The notes beneath the pieces were generated by a model that was given only the letters and a program-made list of their open reading frames with translations, was not told the DNA's origin and did no database searches. A DNA stretch of 35,800 nt from UBA5336 sp039815055 (GTDB lineage Bacteria > Pseudomonadota > Alphaproteobacteria > Caulobacterales > Hyphomonadaceae): the NCBI GenBank assembly GCA_039815055.1, contig JBCCAA010000033.1, positions 1 to 35,800 of the forward strand, read 5' to 3'. Of the stretch, positions 15,959 to 23,517 are shown piece by piece. Each line of letters opens with the position of its first letter. The stretch's first letter is position 1. The position numbers and the translations under genes are program-made.

Positions 15959-16966
15959 TTATCGGGCGCTGCTGCCCAGCCGATAGGAGCGCGGCGTTTG
16001 TCCCGCCCACCGTTTAAAGGCCCGCGTGAAACCACTTTGCTCTGCGAAACCGGTCAGAAATGCCACTTCCGTCAGGCTGTAATCGGTGTCGGTCAACAAC
16101 TGTTCTGCCAGGTGTCGGCGTGCAAGGTCCACCAGTCCCTGGAAAGAGGCCCCTTTCTCGGAAAGCCGCCTTTGCAGCGTCCTCGCACTCATGCCCAGAT
16201 GACTGGCGATGTTAGACACGGATGGTATGCCCTCGCTTAAGGTTTGTGAGACGGCAATCCGGACGCGTTGTTCAAGACCAGCATCGTCGGCCAGATTGGA
16301 AAGTTCCGTCTCCAGGTGTCGATCGAAGAACTGCGCGATGGTCTCATCGCCAAGTGTGTTTGGCACGTCCAGCATCTCTTCGGTGATCAGGATGGCGTCG
16401 CGTGCTGAGCTGAAATGAACCGGGCACCCGAAATGGGCTTGGTAGACACTGACGTCTCCGCGCGGCGGATGTTTGAAGAATACAGCCTTCGGAACGAACG
16501 GCGCCGTGCTCACTTCGTGGCTGATTGTGGCGATGGCAGAAAAGCTGGCTTCATTGGAGAGCAACATGCCCAGGCTCCCATCTCCGGCCTTCTCGAGCGT
16601 GTAGAACACACCCTCTTCGGAGGGCTCAAGAAAGTAGCGTTCGGCACTTCCAAGAACGCGGCCATACCGCTCAGACCGGGTATACGACCCGCGCAGATCG
16701 GGCGCTGATTTCCAAGCCAGCCCAAACGCGCCATACTCATCGCTGCGCATGGCCGCGCCGATGCGCAGCGGAAGCTCCAGCCCGCCGGGGTCCCGTTCGG
16801 CAAGCGATGCAAAGAACCGGTAATAATCCGCCGACGAGACCATGCGGGACGGGTCGATGGGGCCATCGGGATCAAGCCCCAACCCTTCAACAAGGTCGCG
16901 GGTTTCCAAACCGGCACTGGCCTGTCCGACAACCTTATAGACGTAAAGCGACGTGATTTCTCCCAT
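15959..16966 (-). CDS. AraC-family transcriptional regulator with N-terminal arabinose-binding-type sensor domain
   Basis: This 335-residue regulator has two parts. Residues about 20-205 resemble the Arabinose_bd sensor domain found in OruR/ArgR-like AraC proteins (GLGLDPDGPIDPSRMVSSAD, then EYGAFGLAWKSAPDLRGS). The last 100 residues hold the double helix-turn-helix, with SVSNIASHLGMSARTLQRRL and SLTEVAFLTGFAEQSGFTRA, then FKRWAGQTPRSYR. It lies directly upstream of the NmrA-like operon on the same strand, and a 21-bp direct repeat between them is a likely target, so local control is a reasonable inference. The ATG at 16966 has only a weak Shine-Dalgarno. The ligand is unknown. Confidence 0.9.
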   Translation of the reverse strand: MGEITSLYVYKVVGQASAGLETRDLVEGLGLDPDGPIDPSRMVSSADYYRFFASLAERDPGGLELPLRIGAAMRSDEYGAFGLAWKSAPDLRGSYTRSERYGRVLGSAERYFLEPSEEGVFYTLEKAGDGSLGMLLSNEASFSAIATISHEVSTAPFVPKAVFFKHPPRGDVSVYQAHFGCPVHFSSARDAILITEEMLDVPNTLGDETIAQFFDRHLETELSNLADDAGLEQRVRIAVSQTLSEGIPSVSNIASHLGMSARTLQRRLSEKGASFQGLVDLARRHLAEQLLTDTDYSLTEVAFLTGFAEQSGFTRAFKRWAGQTPRSYRLGSSAR

Positions 16967-17068
16967 GGATATTAGCCTAACCCAAGTCTATCCGCTTCCA
17001 TAGGTTCATCACGATGTCGCCCGGGATGATGCAGCGGGCGTTAATACATGCCGTACCGCTGGCACAAC

Positions 17069-17092
17069 CAAAGCCCTAACACATTGGCTTTG
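17069..17092. promoter_or_regulatory. Dyad CAAAGCC-N10-GGCTTTG
   Basis: Seven-base perfect arms at 17069-17075 and 17086-17092 flank a 10-base spacer. The next bases are not T-rich, so a terminator is unlikely. It lies about 105 bases upstream of the AraC start and could be an operator for that gene. Confidence 0.3.
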
Positions 17093-17224
17093 AGGGACTG
17101 TCTTTATACCCGCGATCCGTGGCGGTGCTGTCAGTCTAATGCGAACCCGTCGCCTAAAGCGCGAGTTTGAGATCGTCTAGGCTGCCAAAAGCGCTCGCCA
17201 TTCAAAAAGGGCAGCGTCGCGTTG

Positions 17225-17244
17225 GGCTGAATGTCGATTCAGCC
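17225..17244. promoter_or_regulatory. Perfect palindrome GGCTGAAT-GTCG-ATTCAGCC
   Basis: Eight-base arms are perfectly inverted around GTCG, giving a compact 20-bp dyad of the size bound by HTH dimers. It lies about 150 bases upstream of the ferredoxin-NADP reductase ATG and about 260 bases from the AraC start. There is no adjoining T-run. An operator for the reductase operon is the likeliest reading; the regulator is unknown. Confidence 0.45.
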
Positions 17245-17391
17245 TAGAGGCAAACCGCCGCAATACGGGGTTTCCCCGGCTGCTGATCGCCGCCGATGCC
17301 ACTATCAGCAAAACTAAACCGCATGTTTTGTCCCTTGCCCACAGGCGGGTCGCGGGTCATGTGCGGTGAAGTTAAGACTGAGAGTGATGAT

Positions 17392-18210
17392 ATGAGCGAT
17401 CCGGCCGCCGCAGTGGCAAAACCACGCCCCAACCCGAACGCCCCAAGTGAACAGACCGTCTTGTCGGTTGAGCACTATACAGACCGTTTGTTCAAATTTC
17501 GCATCGCGCGGCCCGCGACCTTCCGCTTTCGCTCGGGTGAATTCGTGATGATTGGTCTGCCCAAGGAAGATGGCAAACCGCTGCTGCGGGCCTATTCTGT
17601 GGCGTCTCCGGCCTGGGACGAGGAATTAGAGTTTTTCTCGATCAAGGTGCCCGATGGCCCGCTGACCTCCCGGCTTCAGAAGATCCAACCCGGTGACAAG
17701 GTACTGCTTGGCAAAAAACCCACCGGCACACTGGTCAATGACGCTTTGACGCCGGCCAAACGGCTCTGGATGTTCTCCACCGGCACTGGCTTCGCACCAT
17801 TTGCCAGCCTGATCCGCGATCCCGACACCTACCAGAAGTTCGACCAGGTGATCGTCACCCACACGACGCGCCTGAAAGAAGAACTGGACTACAGCTTCGA
17901 GACCGTCGCCCGCGCCAAGGCTGATCCGCTGGTCGGAGACGACGCCAGTGCCCAACTTACCCATTTCACAAGCTGTACGCGCACGCCGGACTATCCGATG
18001 CAGGGCCGCATCACGACACTGATCGACAATGGCGAGATGTGTTCTTCGCTGGATTTGCCACCGCTGGACCCCGCCAATGATCGCGCAATGATCTGTGGGT
18101 CCATGGAAATGATCCGCGATACGAAACAACGGTTGCTCGACCGCGGATTCGTGGAAGGCTCTAACGCGACGCCGGCCGATTTTGTTATTGAGAAGGCGTT
18201 TGCCGGATAG
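17392..18210 (+). CDS. fpr: Ferredoxin--NADP(+) reductase
   Basis: This 272-residue bacterial-type (subclass I) ferredoxin/flavodoxin-NADP reductase moves electrons between NADPH and ferredoxin or flavodoxin. The FAD-binding RAYSVAS motif is at residues 66-72, the NADP-loop GTGFAPFASL is at 131-140, CGSMEMIRDTK follows later, and the protein ends EKAFAG in place of the usual EKAFVE. A residue tail of about 20 prolines and asparagines precedes the FAD domain. The start at 17392 follows an AGAGTGA stretch; an upstream frame extension adds no family sequence. It is the first gene of a plus-strand set; the GNAT gene starts 6 bases after its stop. In proteobacteria Fpr is often linked to oxidative-stress defence and Fe-S repair. 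Confidence 0.93.
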   Translation: MSDPAAAVAKPRPNPNAPSEQTVLSVEHYTDRLFKFRIARPATFRFRSGEFVMIGLPKEDGKPLLRAYSVASPAWDEELEFFSIKVPDGPLTSRLQKIQPGDKVLLGKKPTGTLVNDALTPAKRLWMFSTGTGFAPFASLIRDPDTYQKFDQVIVTHTTRLKEELDYSFETVARAKADPLVGDDASAQLTHFTSCTRTPDYPMQGRITTLIDNGEMCSSLDLPPLDPANDRAMICGSMEMIRDTKQRLLDRGFVEGSNATPADFVIEKAFAG

Positions 18211-18216
18211 GGACCA

Positions 18217-18693
18217 GTGGCCCAACAGGTTCTTATTCGCCCGTATCGAGATGAAGACCAGGCGGCATTCAAGGCGTTGAATTTGGCCTGGATCACTCAG
18301 CATTTCAGTGTTGAGCCGTTCGATCTTTCACAGCTTGATCACCCTAATCGAGAGATCATTACGACAGGTGGCGCCATCTTCGTGGCGCAGCTGTCTGATC
18401 AAACGGTGGGAACGATTGGGCTCGTGCCCCATGGACCGCCGGATCGTATGGAACTGATCAAAATGGCTGTCTCTGCTGATCAGCAGGGCCGCGGCATTGG
18501 CCGAAAGCTGTTGCAGGCGGCAAAGACACATGCCCGGCAGTGCGGCGTGCGCACACTTTGGTTGGAAACAAACACCAAACTGGGCGCGGCTTTGAGGCTC
18601 TACCGCGCTTCGGGTTTCAGGGATGTGCCCTCAGAGGAATTCGAAGCAACGCCCTATGCGCGGTGTGATGTGCAGATGATCTGCGACCTATAA
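18217..18693 (+). CDS. GNAT-family N-acetyltransferase
   Basis: This 158-residue single-domain acetyltransferase has the acetyl-CoA-binding loop QQGRGIGRKLLQAA (motif A) and the C-terminal LRLYRASGF motif. It starts at GTG 18217, 6 bases after the fpr stop, with AGGGA as ribosome binding site overlapping that stop, so it is translated from the same transcript. Its position order (IRPYRDEDQAAFKALNLAWI near the start) resembles small-molecule or amino-acid acetyltransferases, but the substrate cannot be assigned. Confidence 0.88.
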   Translation: MAQQVLIRPYRDEDQAAFKALNLAWITQHFSVEPFDLSQLDHPNREIITTGGAIFVAQLSDQTVGTIGLVPHGPPDRMELIKMAVSADQQGRGIGRKLLQAAKTHARQCGVRTLWLETNTKLGAALRLYRASGFRDVPSEEFEATPYARCDVQMICDL

Positions 18694-18702
18694 TCCAAGG
18701 TG

Positions 18703-18721
18703 CTGGCGGGCAGGACGCCAG
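18703..18721 (+). repeat. Short hairpin CTGGCG-N7-CGCCAG
   Basis: A six-base perfect stem lies in the 46-base gap between the GNAT gene and the chorismate mutase gene. No T-run follows, so it is more likely an mRNA-processing or stability hairpin than a terminator. Confidence 0.25.
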
Positions 18722-18739
18722 ACCGCTATATCCGCCGTC

Positions 18740-19084
18740 ATGACTGATTATACGTCCGATCCGCGCCAACACACTTCAGAAACCGCCGAAACCATGGCCG
18801 ATGTTCGCTATGAGATTGATCGGATCGACCGTCTGCTTGCGGTGATCCTGGCGGAACGCCAGTCCTTTATGGATGCGGCGGCCCGCATCAAGGGGCAGCG
18901 CCAGGCGGTTCATGACCGAGCGCGTATTGAAGATGTGATCACTAAGGTGAAAACCGCCGCTGCCGAGGCTGGCTTGTCACCTGCGATTGCCGAACCGGTT
19001 TGGCGCACCCTGATTGACCGCTGTATTGCCTATGAGTTCGAGGCGTTTGACGCGCTGAAGACTTCCGAGCCTGCCAGTTCGTGA
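18740..19084 (+). CDS. Chorismate mutase, AroQ type
   Basis: This 114-residue all-helical AroQ-fold enzyme converts chorismate to prephenate for phenylalanine and tyrosine synthesis. The first helix has MADVRYEIDRIDRLL with Arg23, helix 1 continues with Arg40 in ILAERQ, and RIKGQR contains Lys51. VWRTLIDRCIAYEF closes the fold. These match the Arg/Arg/Lys active-site set of E. coli and PchB-type enzymes. A Glu stands near the position of the last active-site Gln, as in some relatives. A 20-residue N-terminal tail is extra. Isochorismate-pyruvate lyase activity cannot be excluded by sequence alone, but no salicylate or siderophore genes are adjacent. Its last 55 bases overlap the antisense Hpt gene. 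Confidence 0.9.
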   Translation: MTDYTSDPRQHTSETAETMADVRYEIDRIDRLLAVILAERQSFMDAAARIKGQRQAVHDRARIEDVITKVKTAAAEAGLSPAIAEPVWRTLIDRCIAYEFEAFDALKTSEPASS

Positions 19085-19431
19085 TCGGCTCTTGCCGCCG
19101 CCTCGAGCGCGACGGCCATCGCTGAACGTACATCATCCACCGCAACGGCGGCTTCAGCTATACTTGGATTGCCATGCCGGCCCAACTGTTCTGCCACATC
19201 GCAGGCGCGCGCTAATCTCAGCGCACCGATGCCAAGGGCGGCCCCTTTGATCGAATGGGCAGCGTCGGCCCAGGCACTGGGTGCTTCACGCGCTGACAAC
19301 AAACGGCCCCAGCTATCGGCCTGCTGGCGAAAAATCGACAACACTTCAAGCGCGAGACCCACATCGCCCGAGGTCATCTTCATGAGGTGATCCCGGTCGA
19401 GCACCGCCAATTGGGATTTGGGGTCAGACAT
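19030..19431 (-). CDS. Histidine phosphotransfer (Hpt) domain protein
   Basis: This 133-residue stand-alone Hpt protein relays phosphate between hybrid histidine kinases and response regulators. The phosphorylatable His59 is in ADAAHSIKGAALGIGA, the canonical HxxKG(A/S)A motif. Helical flanks (LDRDHLMKMTSGDVGLALEV and the helix ending FRQQADSWGRLL) complete the four-helix bundle. The Ser/Ala-rich last 15 residues are unstructured. A GGAG Shine-Dalgarno precedes the ATG. The 3' 55 bases overlap the 3' end of chorismate mutase on the other strand. No kinase or receiver gene lies nearby, so its partners are elsewhere. Confidence 0.9.
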   Translation of the reverse strand: MSDPKSQLAVLDRDHLMKMTSGDVGLALEVLSIFRQQADSWGRLLSAREAPSAWADAAHSIKGAALGIGALRLARACDVAEQLGRHGNPSIAEAAVAVDDVRSAMAVALEAAARADHELAGSEVFSASNASNS

Positions 19432-19498
19432 GAGTCACTCCTCTACCGATTGTTCGGCGAAGGGTAAGTCTGCCTGCAATCCCCTTCGCAGGGGTTAA

Positions 19499-20635
19499 TC
19501 AGAAGCCCTGCAGGCGCGCATACCGGTCCCGGTGGAAACTGGCGCCGCCATAAAGCGCTTCCTGGACCCGCGCGCGCTTCATGTAGAGCCCGGAATCATG
19601 CTCATCGGTCATCCCAATCCCGCCATGGAGCTGGACTGTTTCATTGCTCACCAGGTGGATAAGATCGCTGGTGCGAGCCTTTGCAAGGCTTGCCAGCCGC
19701 GGCGTATCCTTGGTGTTGTTTTCCGCCGCCGAAAGGGCCGCAGCCACGCAGGAACGGGTCATTTCAAGTTCGGTGAACTGTATAGCCATGCGGTGTTGCA
19801 GCGCCTGGAAACTGCCGATCAGCTGTCCGAATTGCCGGCGGGTATTCATATAGTCGAGCGTTAGCTCAAAGGCCGCCTGGGCGGAGCCAAGAATTTCTGC
19901 CGATTGTGCGATCCGTGCAAGATCGAGTACGGCGTCAATCACCTCAAACGCCGTGTCAGCCTCACCGATCAGCCCGTCTTTGCCGACATGTACATCGTCC
20001 AGGCTGACATGGGCGGCCCCGTGGGAGTCCACCGTGTTCAAGGGCGACACGGTGAGGCCATCGGCATGGGTCGGCACGATGAACAGGCTGAGGCCGTGTT
20101 CCTGGCCTGGCTCGCCGAAGCTGCGGGCAACCACCAGCAAATGCGTAGCGCCCTGGGCGGACGGCACGAACCGTTTGGCGCCTGTCAGCGTGTGGCCCTG
20201 GCCATTGCTTTCCGCCTCGGTGGCGATCTGGGTTGGCGCGTGATGGCGACCCTCATCGAGGGCAAAGGCGAAGACGGCCTCGCCGCTGGCGAGTTTCGGG
20301 AGCCATTCATCCTTTTGGGCGGTGCTGCCGGCGCGCTCAATGGCGGAAGCGGCGATCACCGCGCTTGGAATAAGGGCGTTGGGCGTAATGGTGCGGCCAA
20401 GGGCTTCGAGGATCTGACCCATGCCGACCATGCCAAATCCCGAACCGCCATGGCTTTCCGGCACCAACACGCCGTAAAAGCCCATCTCTGAAAGCCCGCT
20501 GTGTGACCTGTCTGAGATCCCGTGGGCGCCGGCCGCCCGCAGGTCTCGTAAGTGGGACACGGGCAGCGTGTCCTTGGCGAAATTGATCGCCGTGTCGCGC
20601 AGCATTTCCTGGTCTTCGCTGAGGACGAACGTCAT
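19499..20635 (-). CDS. Acyl-CoA dehydrogenase, probable non-catalytic/second subunit of an ACAD pair
   Basis: This 378-residue flavoprotein of the acyl-CoA dehydrogenase family starts MTFVLSEDQEMLRDT after a GGAG ribosome binding site; a 7-codon upstream extension is less likely. FAD-binding features include the RRQFGQLIGSFQALQHRMA segment and VQLHGGIGMTDEHD. The active-site EGGT block of its neighbour at 21414 is replaced by EALYGGASFHRD, and the middle domain is divergent. This is the pattern of the partner subunit in heteromeric ACADs such as the mycobacterial steroid FadE26/FadE27 or ChsE pairs. Together with the gene at 21414 it may oxidise an unusual acyl-CoA, for example steroid, terpenoid or branched. 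That substrate class is inference. Confidence 0.88.
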   Translation of the reverse strand: MTFVLSEDQEMLRDTAINFAKDTLPVSHLRDLRAAGAHGISDRSHSGLSEMGFYGVLVPESHGGSGFGMVGMGQILEALGRTITPNALIPSAVIAASAIERAGSTAQKDEWLPKLASGEAVFAFALDEGRHHAPTQIATEAESNGQGHTLTGAKRFVPSAQGATHLLVVARSFGEPGQEHGLSLFIVPTHADGLTVSPLNTVDSHGAAHVSLDDVHVGKDGLIGEADTAFEVIDAVLDLARIAQSAEILGSAQAAFELTLDYMNTRRQFGQLIGSFQALQHRMAIQFTELEMTRSCVAAALSAAENNTKDTPRLASLAKARTSDLIHLVSNETVQLHGGIGMTDEHDSGLYMKRARVQEALYGGASFHRDRYARLQGF

Positions 20636-20705
20636 AGAAAAAGCTCCACATTTCATATCGAGGGCCCACTCTATGCGTCTTGGCGGTCAATCGCCAGCGC
20701 TGACG

Positions 20706-21311
20706 CTAGGTCAGGCCCCGCATGCGGGTTTCGAGCGCTTTCTGACTTTTGCTCTTGATCATGGATCGCGCGGCGCTCTTTGTGGATTTGCCGGTCGTCC
20801 TGTGGGCCATCGCAGGCTTTTTTGCCCGTGCCTTTAAGCCTGGGATCACCAATTTGGCGATAGATCGGATCGTTACGCCGGCAACGATCCCCAAGGCGGT
20901 CCCACTCGACAAATACCCTACTGAGGTTGACGTGATAGGATGCCCCAGATGGGTCAGGCGCCCCTCGATCAAGGTAATCGGATCCAGCCCGGCCCCGCGT
21001 CCAAATACGAGGCCTAGTCCAAGCAGGAGCATAAGAATGAAGGGTTCCAGCAGCATCGACCATACCCCCCGGGTCATGCTGAACAGCATCGTTGTCGAAA
21101 AGCCCACGCCGGCGCCCGCCAAGAGCAGACCCAGTTGATAGTTCGGCGCGCTGACGTTCAAAACGACCCCAAACCCGACGAAGGCGCCGATAAAGGCCAG
21201 TGTGTAAACCTGTTCGGTTCGTGGTGCTTCTGTCGTGGCCAGGCGCAGTAGGCGACCCGACACCAGCATCACAAGAAGGGCCAATGACAGCATGAAAATG
21301 ATGATGGCCAT
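20706..21311 (-). CDS. Hypothetical membrane protein with basic C-terminal tail (201 aa)
   Basis: Not recognised as a family. About four to five transmembrane segments occupy residues 1-160 (IIIFMLSLALLVMLVSG, then LAFIGAFVGFGVVLNV, LGLLLAGAGVGFSTTML, LEPFILMLLLGLGLVFG and ALGIVAGVTIRSI). A 45-residue tail rich in Lys, Arg and Ser follows (LKARAKKPAMAHRTTGKST and onward), predicted cytoplasmic. It sits between the two acyl-CoA dehydrogenase genes on the same strand, with about 100 bases before it and 70 after. A functional link to the dehydrogenases is possible but unsupported by motifs. Confidence 0.7.
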   Translation of the reverse strand: MAIIIFMLSLALLVMLVSGRLLRLATTEAPRTEQVYTLAFIGAFVGFGVVLNVSAPNYQLGLLLAGAGVGFSTTMLFSMTRGVWSMLLEPFILMLLLGLGLVFGRGAGLDPITLIEGRLTHLGHPITSTSVGYLSSGTALGIVAGVTIRSIAKLVIPGLKARAKKPAMAHRTTGKSTKSAARSMIKSKSQKALETRMRGLT

Positions 21312-21413
21312 GATCTATCCCCGGTTATCCTGGCCGAAGACAGCACGGTTTAGGTTAGAGCCGGGTTCACATGGGCGCCTAAAACTGAAGTATCCTCTCA
21401 GATTTCACCAAAA

Positions 21414-22628
21414 CTACTGGTGCTCGCGAAGGCCGAGCACCCGCTTGGCGACAACATTCAGATTGATTTCGCTGGTGCCGCCTTCAATCGAGTTGCCTTT
21501 TGAGCGAAGCCAGCTCCGGGTGGCGGCGATGGCATCATTGGAAAAGCCTTCGCCTGTCCAGCCGAGACCGTCAGTGCCAAGAGCTTCAACGATCAATTCC
21601 CCGCGCTCCTGATTGGCTTTGGCGCCAGCGTATTTCAGGATCGATGCTGTATGGCCGACTTCCTGGCCAGCCTTGGCCTGTTCCTGACTGCGACGCACGG
21701 TAAGGCTGAACGCTTCGGCATACATCTTGTGGCCGGCGATCCGGGCGCGCAAATCGCCGTCGGCGAGGCGACCATCACCATCTTCGCCAATGAACTGACG
21801 GGCATATTCTTCAGGTGAAAGGATGCCGGTGCCACCGCCATCGCCAAAACCGCCAGCGGAGATCGATGCGCGCTCAAACTGCAACAGCCGTTTGGCAATC
21901 GTCCAGCCCTTACCAACTTCGCCCACGAGTTGGTCTTTCGGCACTTTCACATCGGTGAAAAACGTCTCGCAGAAGGGCGAGGCACCGGAAATAAGCTTGA
22001 TTGGCCGTGCTTCAACGCCTTCGGTTTGCATGTCGAAAACCAGGAAGGAAATCCCGCCATGCTTGTCATCCTTGGAGGTCCGCACGAGGCAGAAAATCCA
22101 GTCGGCTTCATTGGCATAAGACGTCCAGACCTTCTGGCCGTTGATCAGCCAATGGTCCCCCTTGTCTTCGCAGCGGGTCTGCAAACCGGCAAGGTCAGAG
22201 CCGGCTCCCGGTTCGGAATACCCCTGGCACCATCGCGTTCGGCCATGAATGATGTCGGGAATAAAGCGCTGCTTTTGCTCTTCATTGCCAAATTCGAGAA
22301 GCGCTGGCCCAAACATCCAGATGCCAAACGAAAACAGGGGCGCGCGGGCCTTGATACGCTTGAGCTCGCTTTGCAGGATCCGGTCTTCTGCCGCGTTGAG
22401 GCCGCCACCGCCATATTCGGCAGGCCAGCGCGGTGCGGTCCAGCCTTTTTCCGCCATCCGGTCCAGCCAGAGTTTTGCGTCCGGATTGTCGAATGTCTGT
22501 GTGCGACCACCCCAGACCACCTCATTGGGGTGAGGGGGCGTGCGCATGCTTTGCGGACAGTTTTCTTCCAGCCAGCGGCGAACGTCTTCGCGAAAGCTGG
22601 ACAGGTCTGCAGGTTCGTCAAACGCCAT
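21414..22628 (-). CDS. Acyl-CoA dehydrogenase, catalytic subunit type
   Basis: A 404-residue acyl-CoA dehydrogenase, FAD-dependent and acting on acyl-CoA alpha-beta bonds. QGYSEPGAGSDLAGLQTRCE is the conserved mid-region, WLINGQKVWTSYANEADW is the FAD and substrate segment, and NSIEGGTSEINLNVVAKRVL carries the conserved Glu-Gly of the ACAD active-site loop. The N-terminal extension (FREDVRRWLEENCP, then PPRWPAEYGGGGL beginning TAPRWP) is that of the 400-residue subgroup found in steroid and related degradation. It pairs with the 378-residue gene downstream, separated by a membrane-protein gene. Confidence 0.92.
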   Translation of the reverse strand: MAFDEPADLSSFREDVRRWLEENCPQSMRTPPHPNEVVWGGRTQTFDNPDAKLWLDRMAEKGWTAPRWPAEYGGGGLNAAEDRILQSELKRIKARAPLFSFGIWMFGPALLEFGNEEQKQRFIPDIIHGRTRWCQGYSEPGAGSDLAGLQTRCEDKGDHWLINGQKVWTSYANEADWIFCLVRTSKDDKHGGISFLVFDMQTEGVEARPIKLISGASPFCETFFTDVKVPKDQLVGEVGKGWTIAKRLLQFERASISAGGFGDGGGTGILSPEEYARQFIGEDGDGRLADGDLRARIAGHKMYAEAFSLTVRRSQEQAKAGQEVGHTASILKYAGAKANQERGELIVEALGTDGLGWTGEGFSNDAIAATRSWLRSKGNSIEGGTSEINLNVVAKRVLGLREHQ

Positions 22629-22721
22629 GGCGCATCTCCCTTATGTGAGGACAATCATAGGGCCGCGGCCGGTGAGGTAAACCGATCACGCCGGGGCAGG
22701 AGTTGGACTACATATCGCCCC

Positions 22722-22797
22722 GGCCTCCCGCTCCTCCTCCCGATCACGTGCTAACTGTTGTGACCATTGGCGTGGTTACGACGAGGAGCGGGAGGCC
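22722..22797. repeat. 76-bp element with 15-bp perfect terminal inverted repeats
   Basis: GGCCTCCCGCTCCTC at 22722-22736 and its exact reverse complement at 22783-22797 enclose 46 bases. The element lies in the 190-base gap between the acyl-CoA dehydrogenase start and the NTF2-like gene stop (both minus strand). Neither side has a T-run, so it is not a standard terminator, though the hairpin would be very stable. No second copy was noticed in the window. It may be a REP/MITE-like miniature element or a transcript-end hairpin. Confidence 0.55.
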
Positions 22798-22817
22798 CCA
22801 GCCCTGAACAATTGCTT

Positions 22818-23192
22818 CTAGTAGAAGAACTCTTCCTTCACGATTTTCTCGCGCTCGACCGTGTACAGGCCAACCTCGCGCATTTGCATGCGCTCGCCAT
22901 TGGCTTTCATCGTCACATCCATGCCGAATATGACGGCAAATTGACTGTCACCATGGAGAAAAGGGCCCTCGACGGAGATCTCATGAATGTCATGGTTTTC
23001 AAACCACCATTCGCCTTTGGCCACGATGGCCTGAACGCCGGTTGCTTCCCGCCCGGGTCCGCCTTCCATGGATAGGCTCTCCACCGAAACGCAATCGGGG
23101 TGGTAATGCGTCCGCAACAGGCCTTCCATATCTCCGCCCTGATTGGCCGCGACCACGGCGTCGGCGATCTCTTTCAGCTTTGTCTGATCCAT
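22818..23192 (-). CDS. NTF2-like / SnoaL-like protein
   Basis: This 124-residue protein has the cone-shaped NTF2-like fold pattern. An N-terminal helix (IADAVVAANQGGDMEGLL) is followed by THYHPDCVSVE, then WWFENHDIHEISVEGPF, and strands ending REVGLYTVEREKIVKEEFFY. Members range from isomerases and hydratases to ligand-binding proteins, so no activity can be assigned. The start at 23192 has an excellent GGAGG site 8-10 bases upstream; a longer upstream frame is ignored. It lies downstream of a small membrane protein and a glycosyltransferase, and upstream of the acyl-CoA dehydrogenase. Confidence 0.75.
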   Translation of the reverse strand: MDQTKLKEIADAVVAANQGGDMEGLLRTHYHPDCVSVESLSMEGGPGREATGVQAIVAKGEWWFENHDIHEISVEGPFLHGDSQFAVIFGMDVTMKANGERMQMREVGLYTVEREKIVKEEFFY

Positions 23193-23256
23193 ACTAAGGC
23201 TCCTCCCAAAGGTTAATGTTCTATATTTGTACCAGATGGTCACACCATAGGAAAGC

Positions 23257-23484
23257 TTAGAATCCGCCGAAAGGCGAGTTTTCACGCCCGGTCTCCACGC
23301 CTGCCAGGTTGACCATGTGCACCACGCTCAGAAAGCCGACGAAAACGGCAAGGATCATCACCAGCCGCCAGGGGATCACACGGGGTTTCAGATCATCCCA
23401 GGGTTTTCCAGCTCTGTGATTGGCAAAAATGGCGAGGCCAAAACTCGACAGCAGCAAAGCGGAACTCAGCAGCCAGTGCAGCAC
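23257..23484 (-). CDS. Small membrane protein (75 aa)
   Basis: Not recognised. Two transmembrane helices are predicted (LHWLLSSALLLSSFGLAIFA and the segment VIPWRLVMILAVFVGFLSVV) joined by a basic loop, ANHRAGKPWDDLKPR, with a short C-terminal tail. The GTG at 23484 is preferred because AGGA lies 7 bases upstream; a TTG two codons earlier is too close to that site. It begins 33 bases after the glycosyltransferase stop and is probably co-transcribed with it, so it could be an accessory protein of that enzyme. Confidence 0.6.
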   Translation of the reverse strand: MLHWLLSSALLLSSFGLAIFANHRAGKPWDDLKPRVIPWRLVMILAVFVGFLSVVHMVNLAGVETGRENSPFGGF

Positions 23485-23517
23485 GGGCAAATCCTGTGAT
23501 GGGGAATAGTCTGGCGG

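Larger units (their letters stand above)
16967..17391. other. Intergenic region between divergent AraC gene and ferredoxin reductase gene
   Basis: These 425 bases between divergent genes hold no recognisable gene. Promoters for both directions should lie here. Two dyads are visible: a perfect 8+4+8 palindrome at 17225-17244 and a 7-bp dyad at 17069-17092, listed separately. Confidence 0.6.
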
